Source: JBGPYM01 sp041493205 | GTDB taxonomy: Bacteria > Bacteroidota > Ignavibacteria > UBA10030 > UBA6906 | DNA length: 15,254 bases | Reading direction: 5' to 3' | NCBI GenBank assembly: GCA_041493205.1 | Contig: JBGPYM010000045.1 | Location: 1-15,254, forward strand | In this document: in pieces, positions 7,532 through 14,230 of the stretch | Numbering within the stretch: the first letter of the stretch is position 1 | How the letters are laid out: the number at the start of each line of letters is the position of its first letter | Notes under the pieces: generated by a model | Told to the model about the DNA's origin: nothing | Databases searched by the model: none | The model's input: only the letters and a program-made list of their open reading frames with translations | Position numbers and translations under genes: made by a program

Positions 7532-7607
7532 GTGAATATAAGCTACTCCTCCCGCCTGCAGAAGGCAAGCCGGCGGCAACTGACCGGAGGCGGGATTCTT
7601 TATTCAC
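7532..7607. repeat. Nested inverted repeat (possible terminator or boundary hairpin)
   Basis: Two nested pairs of complementary arms are present. The outer pair is GTGAATATAAG (7532-7542) against CTTTATTCAC (7598-7607), complementary but for one bulged base. The inner pair is TCCCGCCT (7550-7557) against AGGCGGGA (7588-7595), perfect over eight bases. Together they could fold into one interrupted 76-base stem. It lies 14 bases beyond the stop of the epimerase gene and just upstream of the sigma-factor promoter, so it may end epimerase transcription. There is no clean T-run, so a canonical intrinsic terminator is not claimed. Confidence 0.5.
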
Positions 7608-7621
7608 GAGGATCCACGCCG

Positions 7622-8608
7622 CTAAGCGAACTCCGCTCCCGCATGACGCGGGGCGAGCTTATTCACGCTTAAGAAATAGTGAATTGTTTCCATCACGGTC
7701 TGCTCGATTGGCCGTGGCCGAAATCCCAGATCCCGCCGGGCGGGAGCGGAATCCAGGCCTGTGCCATAATGGATCTGATCCACGCCGGATTGAGGAAACA
7801 CCGGCGTCGCAACGCCAAGCGGAAACTGAATCATCTCCACAATCCGGGCGGCCACTCTCGCTGCCTCATACGGAAGGTGGATGACAGGCTTCGGAACATC
7901 GCTCAGTGTTGCCACGAGTCCGGCAAATTCTGAAAGCAGGCAATTCCAGTTGCCGAGCTGGTACGATTGGCCGATTTCCCCGCGGCGCAACATTGCCACT
8001 TCTGCCGACGCCACGTCGCGGCCATCGACGGCATTCATCTGTCCCTCGATGATGAATCGGAGCCGCCCGCTGGCAATCTCCAGAATCAACCGGCCGGTCG
8101 TCGGCTTCCGATCGCCCGGACCGAAGCAGGCGCCGGGCACTGCAAGGATTGCGGGAAAACCGCGGTCGACCCATTGGAGCACTTCGTCGTGGAGCAGTCT
8201 TTTGATGTAGTGGTATGTGCAACGGCGGAAAATAGCAGCGTCACCGGCGAGAACCATCGGGCTGCTCGTAAACACGAATCGTTCGACGCCGCACCTGTCG
8301 GCGGCCCGCAGGACATTTCGAAGTTCGCGCATCGCGCGTGCGGCCTGATCGTCCCTTCTGAGTGAATACATCGGGTAATACGCAGCCGAATGGATGACAG
8401 CCCGGCAGCCCCTCATCGCCTGCTTCAGGGAATCGTAATCGTCACAGTCACCTCTGAAATACTGAACGGAGCCAGAGGAGGAACGTTCGGATTGTTCGGG
8501 GTGGCGGCACATCACAGCAGTACTGACAGATTGCCTTTTCAGTTCGTTGACGATGCACGAACCGAGAAACCCTGTGCCGCCGAGGACGAGTGTATACCGT
8601 GATTCCAT
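7622..8608 (-). CDS. Extended SDR NAD(P)-dependent epimerase/reductase
   Basis: 328 residues from ATG 8608, with AGGAAGA about 6 bases upstream. The nucleotide-binding motif GGTGFLG is at 10-16, the conserved HSAAY at 73-77, the catalytic-region serines in FTSSPMVLAG at 113-122, and a Tyr-x3-Lys pair at Tyr132/Lys136 (YHYIKRL). VPGACFGPGD (158-167) matches the RPGxxxGPGD element of extended SDRs. This fits the dihydroflavonol-4-reductase / NAD-dependent epimerase group, acting on a sugar nucleotide, steroid or small carbonyl substrate. The substrate cannot be told from sequence. The region before Tyr132 is short and lacks the usual acidic residues of sugar-nucleotide epimerases. It is monocistronic, 109 bases after the DJ-1 gene and not coupled to it. 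Confidence 0.85.
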   Translation of the reverse strand: MESRYTLVLGGTGFLGSCIVNELKRQSVSTAVMCRHPEQSERSSSGSVQYFRGDCDDYDSLKQAMRGCRAVIHSAAYYPMYSLRRDDQAARAMRELRNVLRAADRCGVERFVFTSSPMVLAGDAAIFRRCTYHYIKRLLHDEVLQWVDRGFPAILAVPGACFGPGDRKPTTGRLILEIASGRLRFIIEGQMNAVDGRDVASAEVAMLRRGEIGQSYQLGNWNCLLSEFAGLVATLSDVPKPVIHLPYEAARVAARIVEMIQFPLGVATPVFPQSGVDQIHYGTGLDSAPARRDLGFRPRPIEQTVMETIHYFLSVNKLAPRHAGAEFA

Positions 8609-8717
8609 CGCGTATCTTCCTGAGGATCTCCTGTGTACAGGACCAACATAAGGATCAGATCGCCCCGGAATGTCACGGTTATGTAAAAATATGGAACAAA
8701 CGGTTGCATGGTGGGCG

Positions 8718-9833
8718 CTACTTCCTATCCGCTTGACTGCTGTTGCGTGCGACGGTCAATGTTACTTTAAAGCCGCCTTTGCTGCCGGTTGCAGGCTCTA
8801 CTATTCCATGACCGTTCCAATCCCGTTGTGCGTCATCTGTGAACCCCCATGTGAACTCGGGCGCGCCAGGGTTCCCGGGGGTTAATCTGACCGCACCGAG
8901 CATGTGAGCGCTCTGTGAGGAAATGCGTTCGCGCAACAGTCTGATGATCTGAGCAGATGAGGCCGGTTCCGATACGAGTATGGTGATTTCCCAATGCTTT
9001 GTGTCGCCTGCAGTCGAGATCATTCTGGCCTGCGCCCCTTTCACTCTCGGCAGTCCGAATGCCAGCCCATCAGGGAGAAACCTGTCCGCAAGTGCGGCGC
9101 GCGAATACTTTGAATCAGGATCCCACCGGTACTCGATATTCAATGCGGCCGACTGGGCTTCGCCCTTGCCCAGGATTTTGGACACTAGGTGAAGTGCCCC
9201 GTCGATCCCCGATGAGAGTCCGGCCGTGGTGATGATTTTCCCGTTATCGACATACCGCACGCCGGAGACAACCCTGACATTTGGAAACTCGCGAAGGCTT
9301 TCTGTCATGCCATCGACCGTCGTCGCCGTTTGTCCTGCCAGAAGGCCGGCCTTCCCCAGCAGAAACGCGCCGGTGCAAACGGATATGACATGTTTCGACT
9401 GTTGTGCATGGGATTGGAGAAACTGAATGAGCCGCGGGTTGTTCATGGCCTCGCCGATGCCACCGCCCGGAACGAGGAGGATGTCGCCTCTGGGACAGTT
9501 CTCAAACGTGTAGTCGGCGATCATCTTCTGACCAAAGACGGATGTGAGGGGCCGGCTTATCTCGGCCCCGTTGAAGAGGAGAATCGTAACAGTGATCTCG
9601 CCGCGGCCCCCGTGCTCGATCAACTTCATTCCGCAGTTTGGACAGTCGCCCGGTTTGTCAAACGTGAGCTTGTCACACTCGAGCCCGCACGCCGGACACA
9701 CGTAGACGTTCCTGTGCCGGGCCCCTGGTTCGGTTTTCGTGGAATCGGCCGTCTGCGCTGAAGGGCATGGCGCTGATCCGAAAAGTGCAGCAGGCACAAG
9801 AACCACGGCGAAGAATAGAAGAGCGCGTCGCAT
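8718..9833 (-). CDS. Exported DJ-1/PfpI (GATase1-like) protein with Cys-rich N-terminal module
   Basis: 371 residues from ATG 9833, with AAAGGA six bases upstream. Residues 1-27 are a signal peptide (RRALLFFAVVLVPAALFG core). Residues 44-74 form a metal-binding-like module with CPAC (46-49), Cys53 and CPNCGMKL (64-71), resembling the CPMHP/CPKCGM heavy-metal-binding motif. Residues 79-245 are a DJ-1/PfpI domain like those of AraC-type GATase1 regulators: DILLVPGGG, the nucleophile elbow SVCTGAFLLGKAGLLAGQTA (Cys153), then TTAGLSSGIDGALHLV. The strand ILLFNGAEI (84-92) runs straight into SRPLTSVFGQKMIADYTF, so the roughly 22-25 residues carrying the conserved Asp-x-x-Gly-Pro element seem absent. 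Residues 275-365 form an unassigned beta-rich domain. Function is unknown; a deglycase, protease or chaperone role cannot be assigned. Confidence 0.85.
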   Translation of the reverse strand: MRRALLFFAVVLVPAALFGSAPCPSAQTADSTKTEPGARHRNVYVCPACGLECDKLTFDKPGDCPNCGMKLIEHGGRGEITVTILLFNGAEISRPLTSVFGQKMIADYTFENCPRGDILLVPGGGIGEAMNNPRLIQFLQSHAQQSKHVISVCTGAFLLGKAGLLAGQTATTVDGMTESLREFPNVRVVSGVRYVDNGKIITTAGLSSGIDGALHLVSKILGKGEAQSAALNIEYRWDPDSKYSRAALADRFLPDGLAFGLPRVKGAQARMISTAGDTKHWEITILVSEPASSAQIIRLLRERISSQSAHMLGAVRLTPGNPGAPEFTWGFTDDAQRDWNGHGIVEPATGSKGGFKVTLTVARNSSQADRK

Positions 9834-10151
9834 GGCGTTCCTTTCTGCTTGATGATGTCGGCTTTTGAGGTGAGGTCCGAGGGACGGTTTACGTCCTTTC
9901 TTCCGGCATGGCTTCTGCGGCAGCCACGACGGCGTTCTCGATGCTGCTCAGTTGCGGCTCGCAGGCGACTCCGAAGCTGGCATGCAGGCCCTAACGTAAG
10001 TGTACGCTCATCATCGCTTGAATGATTCACGGCAGACAGATGGACGGACCTTGCACCATCGGGAGAGCTGGAACCAACAGTCAAAGGGTGGTGTTGAAAG
10101 GAAACATACCCCGCAGCGCCGTTAGTCTCGAACTGAACCGCGATTGCTCTG
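9834..10151. other. Divergent intergenic region (318 bases)
   Basis: This stretch separates the divergently transcribed DJ-1 and MFS genes and must hold their promoters. Only the DJ-1 ribosome site (AAAGGA, minus strand, near 9840-9845) is convincing. A short hairpin GGACG-gttta-CGTCC is present near 9882-9896. No clear -35/-10 pair, operator or RNA gene was recognised, and the MFS start at 10152 has no recognisable ribosome site. Open frames crossing it have no plausible protein features. Confidence 0.5.
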
Positions 10152-11429
10152 ATGACACCTCAAGCCGAAACAAAGACATTCACGCCGTACCAGGTTCTCG
10201 TCATCGCAATTCTCTCGTTTATCCAGTTCACGGTTATCCTTGACTTCATGGTGATCGCCCCTCTGGGCGCAATTCTGATGAACGCCATGAGCATATCCCC
10301 GGCGCAATTCGGCTGGGTGGTCTCCGCATATGCATTCAGCGCAGGGGTTTCGGGCCTGCTGGCTGCAGGGTTCGCGGACCGTTTCGACCGTAAGAAGTTC
10401 CTCCTGTTTTTCTATGCGGGATTCCTGATCGGCACGTTCCTGTGTGGCGTCGCCGCCGATTATCGTTTCCTTCTCATTGCACGGATCGTGACCGGACTGT
10501 TCGGCGGAGTGATTGCATCTGTGTCGCTGGCGATCGTCACCGACCTCTTCCCGTACGAAAAGCGGAGCCGCGTCATGGGATTCGTGCAGATGTCGTTTGC
10601 GGTGAGCCAGGTGGCGGGTATCCCTCTCGGCATTTACCTCGCAAACGCCTTTGGCTGGCATGCGCCCTTCCTGCTTATCCTTGCCATTGGCGTCATCGCC
10701 GGCGGCGTGATTGTGCGATGGTTGAGGCCCGTGGATGCGCATATTGCACGCGAATCCGCCTCGGACCGCAATGCAATTGCCCACTTGAAGAAGACGCTTT
10801 CGCAGTTTCTTTACCGGAAGGCGTTTGTCACGACAGCGTTGCTGACGCTGGGCGGCTTCATGATGATGCCGTTTTCGAGCGCATATCTCGTCAACAATAT
10901 CGCCGTCACGCAGGCACAACTTCCCCTCGTGTTTCTCTTCACCGGCATGGCCTCCATCTTCATCCTTCCGATGGTCGGGAAGTTCAGCGACATGATAGGG
11001 AAGTTCAGAATATTTGCCGTGGGGACGATACTGGCGAGCGTCATGGTGGTGATCTTTACGCACCTCTCGGTGACGCCGCTCTGGGAGATCGTCGTTATCA
11101 ACATTATCCTCTTCGCGGGGATCATGTCCCGCATGATTCCCGCGACTGCGCTCATGACCGCCGTCCCGGAAATGGTGGACCGCGGCGCGTTCATGAGCAT
11201 CAACTCTTCCCTTCAACAGATTTCCGGCGGCGTGGCGTCTATTGTCGCCGGGGCCATCATTGTGCAGCATGCCGCAAACGGGCCCCTGGAGCATTACGAC
11301 TTGCTCGGCTACGCCTGCGTTGCCTCGATGATCCTCTGCATCGGGCTGCTGTACGGCATCCACCGGCATGTGGAGCAGAAATTGCACCATGCGCCTCAAC
11401 CCGGCATTGCACACACCGCTGGTGAGTAA
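10152..11429 (+). CDS. MFS transporter, DHA1-type drug/sugar efflux
   Basis: 425 residues with about 12 hydrophobic segments. Visible family features are the helix-1 segment FIQFTVILDFMVIAPLGAIL, the loop motif GFADRFDRKKFLLFFYAGF (motif A region, about residues 74-92), RIVTGLFGGVIASVSLAIV (helix 4) and VAGIPLGIYLANAFGWHAPF (motif C region, about 157-176). This matches DHA1 proton-driven exporters of drugs, sugars or metabolites at the inner membrane. The last 20 residues are a hydrophilic His-rich tail. ATG 10152 has no clear ribosome site, but the protein begins normally and no better start exists. It lies 68 bases upstream of an ArsR-family gene and its operator. Regulation by that ArsR protein is possible but the operator is positioned for the regulator itself. 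Confidence 0.9.
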   Translation: MTPQAETKTFTPYQVLVIAILSFIQFTVILDFMVIAPLGAILMNAMSISPAQFGWVVSAYAFSAGVSGLLAAGFADRFDRKKFLLFFYAGFLIGTFLCGVAADYRFLLIARIVTGLFGGVIASVSLAIVTDLFPYEKRSRVMGFVQMSFAVSQVAGIPLGIYLANAFGWHAPFLLILAIGVIAGGVIVRWLRPVDAHIARESASDRNAIAHLKKTLSQFLYRKAFVTTALLTLGGFMMMPFSSAYLVNNIAVTQAQLPLVFLFTGMASIFILPMVGKFSDMIGKFRIFAVGTILASVMVVIFTHLSVTPLWEIVVINIILFAGIMSRMIPATALMTAVPEMVDRGAFMSINSSLQQISGGVASIVAGAIIVQHAANGPLEHYDLLGYACVASMILCIGLLYGIHRHVEQKLHHAPQPGIAHTAGE

Positions 11430-11463
11430 CCTTCGTTGGGTTTCTTCCACGCAAAAGAACCGC

Positions 11464-11490
11464 TTGACATTTAAGCAAATGCTTAATAAT
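11464..11490 (+). promoter_or_regulatory. ArsR-family promoter with palindromic operator
   Basis: TTGACA at 11464-11469 is a perfect -35 box and AATAAT at 11485-11490 a good -10 box; the 15-base spacer is short. Between them lies a perfect inverted repeat, TTAAGCA (11471-11477), two bases, TGCTTAA (11480-11486). A palindrome inside the promoter spacer is the normal place for an ArsR/SmtB repressor to bind and block RNA polymerase. Transcription would begin close to 11497-11498. Confidence 0.8.
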
Positions 11491-11497
11491 GTACGGT

Positions 11498-11767
11498 ATG
11501 ACGAACGCACACCGCAATGAACGGGTATTCCAGGCCATCGCCCACCCTGTGAGGCGGAGGATCCTGGAGGAGCTGATGAAAGGTGAGAAGCCCACCTCCG
11601 GCCTGGCAGCACCGTTCAAGATCTCGTTGCCGGCCGTTTCCCAGCATTTGAGCGTTTTGAAAGAAGCGCACCTGGTCTCGGAACGCCGGGTCGGCCGACA
11701 ACGGATTTACCAGCTTCATCCGAGGCCTTTGAAAGAGGTGCTCGAATGGGTGGAATTCTTTGAGTAG
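11498..11767 (+). CDS. ArsR/SmtB-family transcriptional regulator, cut short by in-frame TAG
   Basis: 89 residues from ATG 11498 (another in-frame ATG is at 11489, but this lies inside the -10 box). The winged helix is intact: FQAIAHPVRRRILEEL, SLPAVSQHLSVLKEAHLV and the wing SERRVGRQRIYQL. This is the class of ArsR regulators commonly found next to SRPBCC and DHFR-like genes. The frame ends at TAG 11765-11767 after WVEFFE, but directly after it the same frame continues FWLEKLDALGEYLRNTHGDHKS to TGA 11834-11836. That stretch is the usual C-terminal helix of the family (typically FWxEKLDALxEYL), so a single base change (for example CAG to TAG) seems to have removed 23 residues. The DNA-binding part is complete, but the dimerising C-terminal helix is lost unless the TAG is read through. 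It may be a working truncated regulator or an early pseudogene. Confidence 0.82.
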   Translation: MTNAHRNERVFQAIAHPVRRRILEELMKGEKPTSGLAAPFKISLPAVSQHLSVLKEAHLVSERRVGRQRIYQLHPRPLKEVLEWVEFFE

Positions 11768-11836
11768 TTCTGGCTGGAGAAGCTTGATGCTCTGGGCGAG
11801 TATCTGCGGAATACACACGGGGATCACAAGAGCTGA
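11768..11836 (+). pseudogene. Orphaned C-terminal part of the ArsR gene
   Basis: Codons 11768-11833 continue the ArsR frame past TAG 11765-11767 and encode 22 residues that match the family's normal end (FWLEKLDALGEYLR, then NTHGDHKS), closing at TGA 11834-11836. There is no start codon of its own. It is listed separately because it would be made only by readthrough. Confidence 0.75.
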
Positions 11837-12145
11837 GAGGTCAAGAAACCGTCCCGGCTCGTCTATTCCTGCCGGGGGTACGACGCGAACACATCGACAA
11901 TCGTCACATGGATTCTTGAGCCGTCCGGTAAAGGTACCATCGTCACACTGGAGCAATCCGGGTTCAAAGGGGTAGGCGGATTCATCCTCTCCAAACTGAT
12001 AATCGGCCCCGGTTGGCAGAAACTGGCAGGGAAGTATTTGCCCATCGTTCTGGAACATATGCAACGGAACGGATTGAAATTCGAGAAGGGGAAATGGCTG
12101 ATAGCCGACATGGCACTTCACTCGGCCGGAGAACCCCCGGCCTGA
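11837..12145 (+). pseudogene. SRPBCC (AHSA1-type) gene remnant lacking its N-terminal half
   Basis: The frame directly after the ArsR TGA (same phase) encodes 102 residues to TGA 12143-12145: VKKPSRLVYSCRGYDA, then STIVTWILEPSGKGTIVTLEQSGFKG, GWQKLAGKYLPIVLEHM and a polar tail. These are the second half of an AHSA1/SRPBCC domain (PxRLVYSWRG, TWxLEPxGxGTxxTLxHSGF, GWxxxLxxLxxxLE). The first half, normally about 50-60 residues starting with a Met and the VW-x-A-x-T-x-PE region, is absent, and no start codon precedes the remnant. A deletion fusing the ArsR stop region to the middle of the SRPBCC gene explains this. In intact clusters the SRPBCC gene lies exactly here, between ArsR and a DHFR-like gene, which supports the assignment. 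Confidence 0.78.
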
Positions 12146-12219
12146 GAGACGCGGCCGGTTCAAGACACTTCATCGGCAACCCGGGACGGGTGCCGGTCGT
12201 ATAATGTCAGGAGGGAGTC

Positions 12220-12783
12220 ATGGGAAGATTGAGCGTATTCAATTTCATCACACTCAATGGATATTATGCAGGGCCGCAGGGCGATATACGCTGGCACAGA
12301 CATGGCGCCGAAGAAAATGAATATGCTGCTGAAGGGCTTGGAACCGGGAATACGCTGCTTTTTGGGCGGGTGACGTATGAGCTCATGGCAGGGTACTGGC
12401 CGACGACGATGGCGGCCGCAAATGATCCGACTGTTGCCAAGGGAATGAATAGTGCCGACAAGCTCGTCTTTTCGCGGACGCTAAAGACGGCCGGGTGGAA
12501 CAATACACGGCTGATGAAAGACAATATCGTGGATGAGATCCGAAAACTGAAGCAATCGCCCGGCAAGGACATGACGATCCTGGGGAGCGGGAGCATCGTG
12601 ACTCAGTTCGCGCAGGAAGGATTGATCGATGAGTATCAGATCATGGTGGATCCCGTTGTGCTGGGCAACGGCACATCGCTCTTCAAAAACCTCAGGGGCA
12701 AGCTCGACCTGAGGCTTACAGGGACAAAGGCATTTAAGAGCGGGACTGTCCTCCTCTCCTACCAGCCTCTCGACACGAAGTAA
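12220..12783 (+). CDS. Dihydrofolate reductase-family (RibD C-terminal) protein
   Basis: 187 residues from ATG 12220, with a perfect AGGAGG (12209-12214) five bases upstream, the strongest ribosome site in this cluster. It starts with the family's MGRLSVFNFITLNGYYAGP, followed by GNTLLFGRVTYELMAGYWP, KLVFSRTL, the nucleotide-site strand DMTILGSGSIVTQFAQEGLIDEY (roughly residues 120-142) and MVDPVVLGNGTSLF. This is the RibD_C/YyaP-type NADPH-dependent reductase fold, distinct from true folate-pathway DHFR (FolA); its natural substrate is generally unknown. It is the usual third member of ArsR-SRPBCC-DHFR cassettes. It appears intact, although the two genes before it are decayed. Confidence 0.9.
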   Translation: MGRLSVFNFITLNGYYAGPQGDIRWHRHGAEENEYAAEGLGTGNTLLFGRVTYELMAGYWPTTMAAANDPTVAKGMNSADKLVFSRTLKTAGWNNTRLMKDNIVDEIRKLKQSPGKDMTILGSGSIVTQFAQEGLIDEYQIMVDPVVLGNGTSLFKNLRGKLDLRLTGTKAFKSGTVLLSYQPLDTK

Positions 12784-12879
12784 ATCGGCATACCATCAAC
12801 TCCCGAATGCGCTGCGCAGCAAGGAACCGAGGGGGTATGGCGGATGTTGAAGAGAGAACAAATATAAGGTCAGTCTGCA

Positions 12880-14202
12880 ATGAGGGAATTATCAGAACCC
12901 CGCGCTGTGGCGCACCCCGGGATGGCACCGACCGAGCCTCCGCGTCTCCGGAAAGAAATAACGCTCCGGCATGCGGTGGCCCTTTATATAAGTTCCGTGC
13001 TTGGATCCGGTGTTCTCGTTTTGCCGGGACTTGCGGCGCAGATTGCGGGTCCCGCGTCTTTGATCGCCTGGCTCCTGCTCTCCCTGGGGAGTTATCCGTT
13101 CGCATACACATTCGCTTCGCTCTCGTCCCGAAAGCCTGAATCCGGCGGGGTGTACTCGTTCGCAAAGGAGAGTTTCGGTCTGCCGGTCGCCACCGTCGCA
13201 GGATGGCTCTTTGCCCTTTGGTACATCTCCGGCGGGCCGGCCGTCACGCTCATTGCCGCGTCGTACGTGTCCTATGCATTTCCGATGGCGAGAGGGGGGA
13301 GCTACATCATCGCCGCAGGAGTAATTTTCCTGGCATTTCTTGTGAACTACCGTGGGATTACGTTCAGCAACCGGGTGCAGGTGGGTGTCGTCGTCTCGAT
13401 CGTGGGACTCCTGCTGGCGGCGGTCGCATTCTCTGCAGGGTCAATGCAGGCGCAGAATTTTGTCCCGTTCGCGCCGAACGGGCTTCTGCCGATCGGGACC
13501 GCAGCAGCGTTGATTTTCTGGTCGTACCTCGGCTATGAAAACGTTTCAAACATCGCGGAAGAATTCCGTGATCCAAAACGCGACTTCAAGCGCAGTATCG
13601 TCCTGAGCGTTCTGCTGATTGGCTTGCTCTACATCGCGGTGGCGACGGTGACGGTGGGAACGGGGGCTTTCAGAGCGGGCGGGAGTGTGGCCCCGTTTGC
13701 GGCGATATTTGCGAACACGCTGGGAAGGTATGGAGCGGTAGGAACGGCCGCCCTGGCGCTGTTCATTATCTTCGGGACTGCGAATGCCTACACCGCAGGC
13801 ATGTCGAGAGTGATCTACGCGGCTGCGCGGGACGGAGGTTTTCCCCGATATCTCCATCATCTCAACGGCAAGACAGGCGTTCCAGACCGCAGCCTTGTGA
13901 TGCTCTTCGGGATGTCGATGCTCACGCTCGGCGTCTATTTTTACACCGAGATAAACCTGGAAACGGCTCTGCTTATTCCGAGCGGCGCCGCGATTCTCGT
14001 CTATGTGATCGGGTCGGCGGCCGGGATCAAACTGCTGAAAGGGCATGAGGAACGGAACATCTTCGCATGGATCTCGCTCGTCATGGCGCTGGCCATCCTG
14101 CCGTTCGTCGGCGTGTTGGCGCTTGTTGCGGTCCTCACGGGGCTGGCGGGCCTTCTGTTCCTCTGGTTGAACGGGCGACGGAATGTATTGAGGGATCGGT
14201 AG
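12880..14202 (+). CDS. APC-superfamily amino-acid transporter (YjeH-like)
   Basis: 440 residues from ATG 12880; an alternative in-frame ATG at 12922 also lacks a good ribosome site, and AAGG at 12866-12869 weakly favours the first. The protein has about 12 hydrophobic segments. APC features include LYISSVLGSGVLVLPGLAAQ (helix 1 with the unwound Gly-rich site, about 37-56), SRKPESGGVYSFAKESFG (about 83-100) and FWSYLGYENVSNIAEEFRDP (about 213-232), followed by PKRDF. The pattern is like E. coli YjeH, an inner-membrane exporter of neutral amino acids, but this is only a resemblance and import is equally possible. It is a single gene ending convergently with the surface-protein gene. No signal of regulation was found in the 96-base upstream gap. 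Confidence 0.87.
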   Translation: MRELSEPRAVAHPGMAPTEPPRLRKEITLRHAVALYISSVLGSGVLVLPGLAAQIAGPASLIAWLLLSLGSYPFAYTFASLSSRKPESGGVYSFAKESFGLPVATVAGWLFALWYISGGPAVTLIAASYVSYAFPMARGGSYIIAAGVIFLAFLVNYRGITFSNRVQVGVVVSIVGLLLAAVAFSAGSMQAQNFVPFAPNGLLPIGTAAALIFWSYLGYENVSNIAEEFRDPKRDFKRSIVLSVLLIGLLYIAVATVTVGTGAFRAGGSVAPFAAIFANTLGRYGAVGTAALALFIIFGTANAYTAGMSRVIYAAARDGGFPRYLHHLNGKTGVPDRSLVMLFGMSMLTLGVYFYTEINLETALLIPSGAAILVYVIGSAAGIKLLKGHEERNIFAWISLVMALAILPFVGVLALVAVLTGLAGLLFLWLNGRRNVLRDR

Positions 14203-14211
14203 ATTCCTTCG

Positions 14212-14228
14212 TGTCACTGCCTGTGACA
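14212..14228. terminator. Short hairpin between convergent genes
   Basis: TGTCAC (14212-14217), loop TGCCT, GTGACA (14223-14228) is a perfect 6-bp stem in the 28-base gap between the convergent stops at 14202 and 14231. Its symmetry and position suit a two-way terminator, but no T-run follows on either strand, so it is weak or factor-assisted at best. Confidence 0.35.
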
Positions 14229-14230
14229 GT

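Noticed and set aside
10122..11612. Long (496-residue) minus-strand open frame opposite the MFS and ArsR genes
   Set aside because: It mirrors the MFS reading frame, its protein is His/Arg/Asp-rich without domains, and it runs through the clear ArsR promoter; it is an antisense shadow in GC-rich DNA.
11765..11767. Pyrrolysine or programmed recoding at TAG
   Set aside because: ArsR regulators do not use pyrrolysine, no PylT/PylS genes or structured element are visible, and the neighbouring SRPBCC gene is also broken; decay is simpler.
12013..12204. Small plus-strand open frame overlapping the SRPBCC remnant
   Set aside because: It is in a different frame from the recognisable SRPBCC sequence, has a random-looking composition and no ribosome site.
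12847..12868. TTGAAG and TATAAG as a promoter for the APC transporter
   Set aside because: The two boxes are only 10 bases apart, far from the 16-18 needed, so they cannot act together as a standard promoter.
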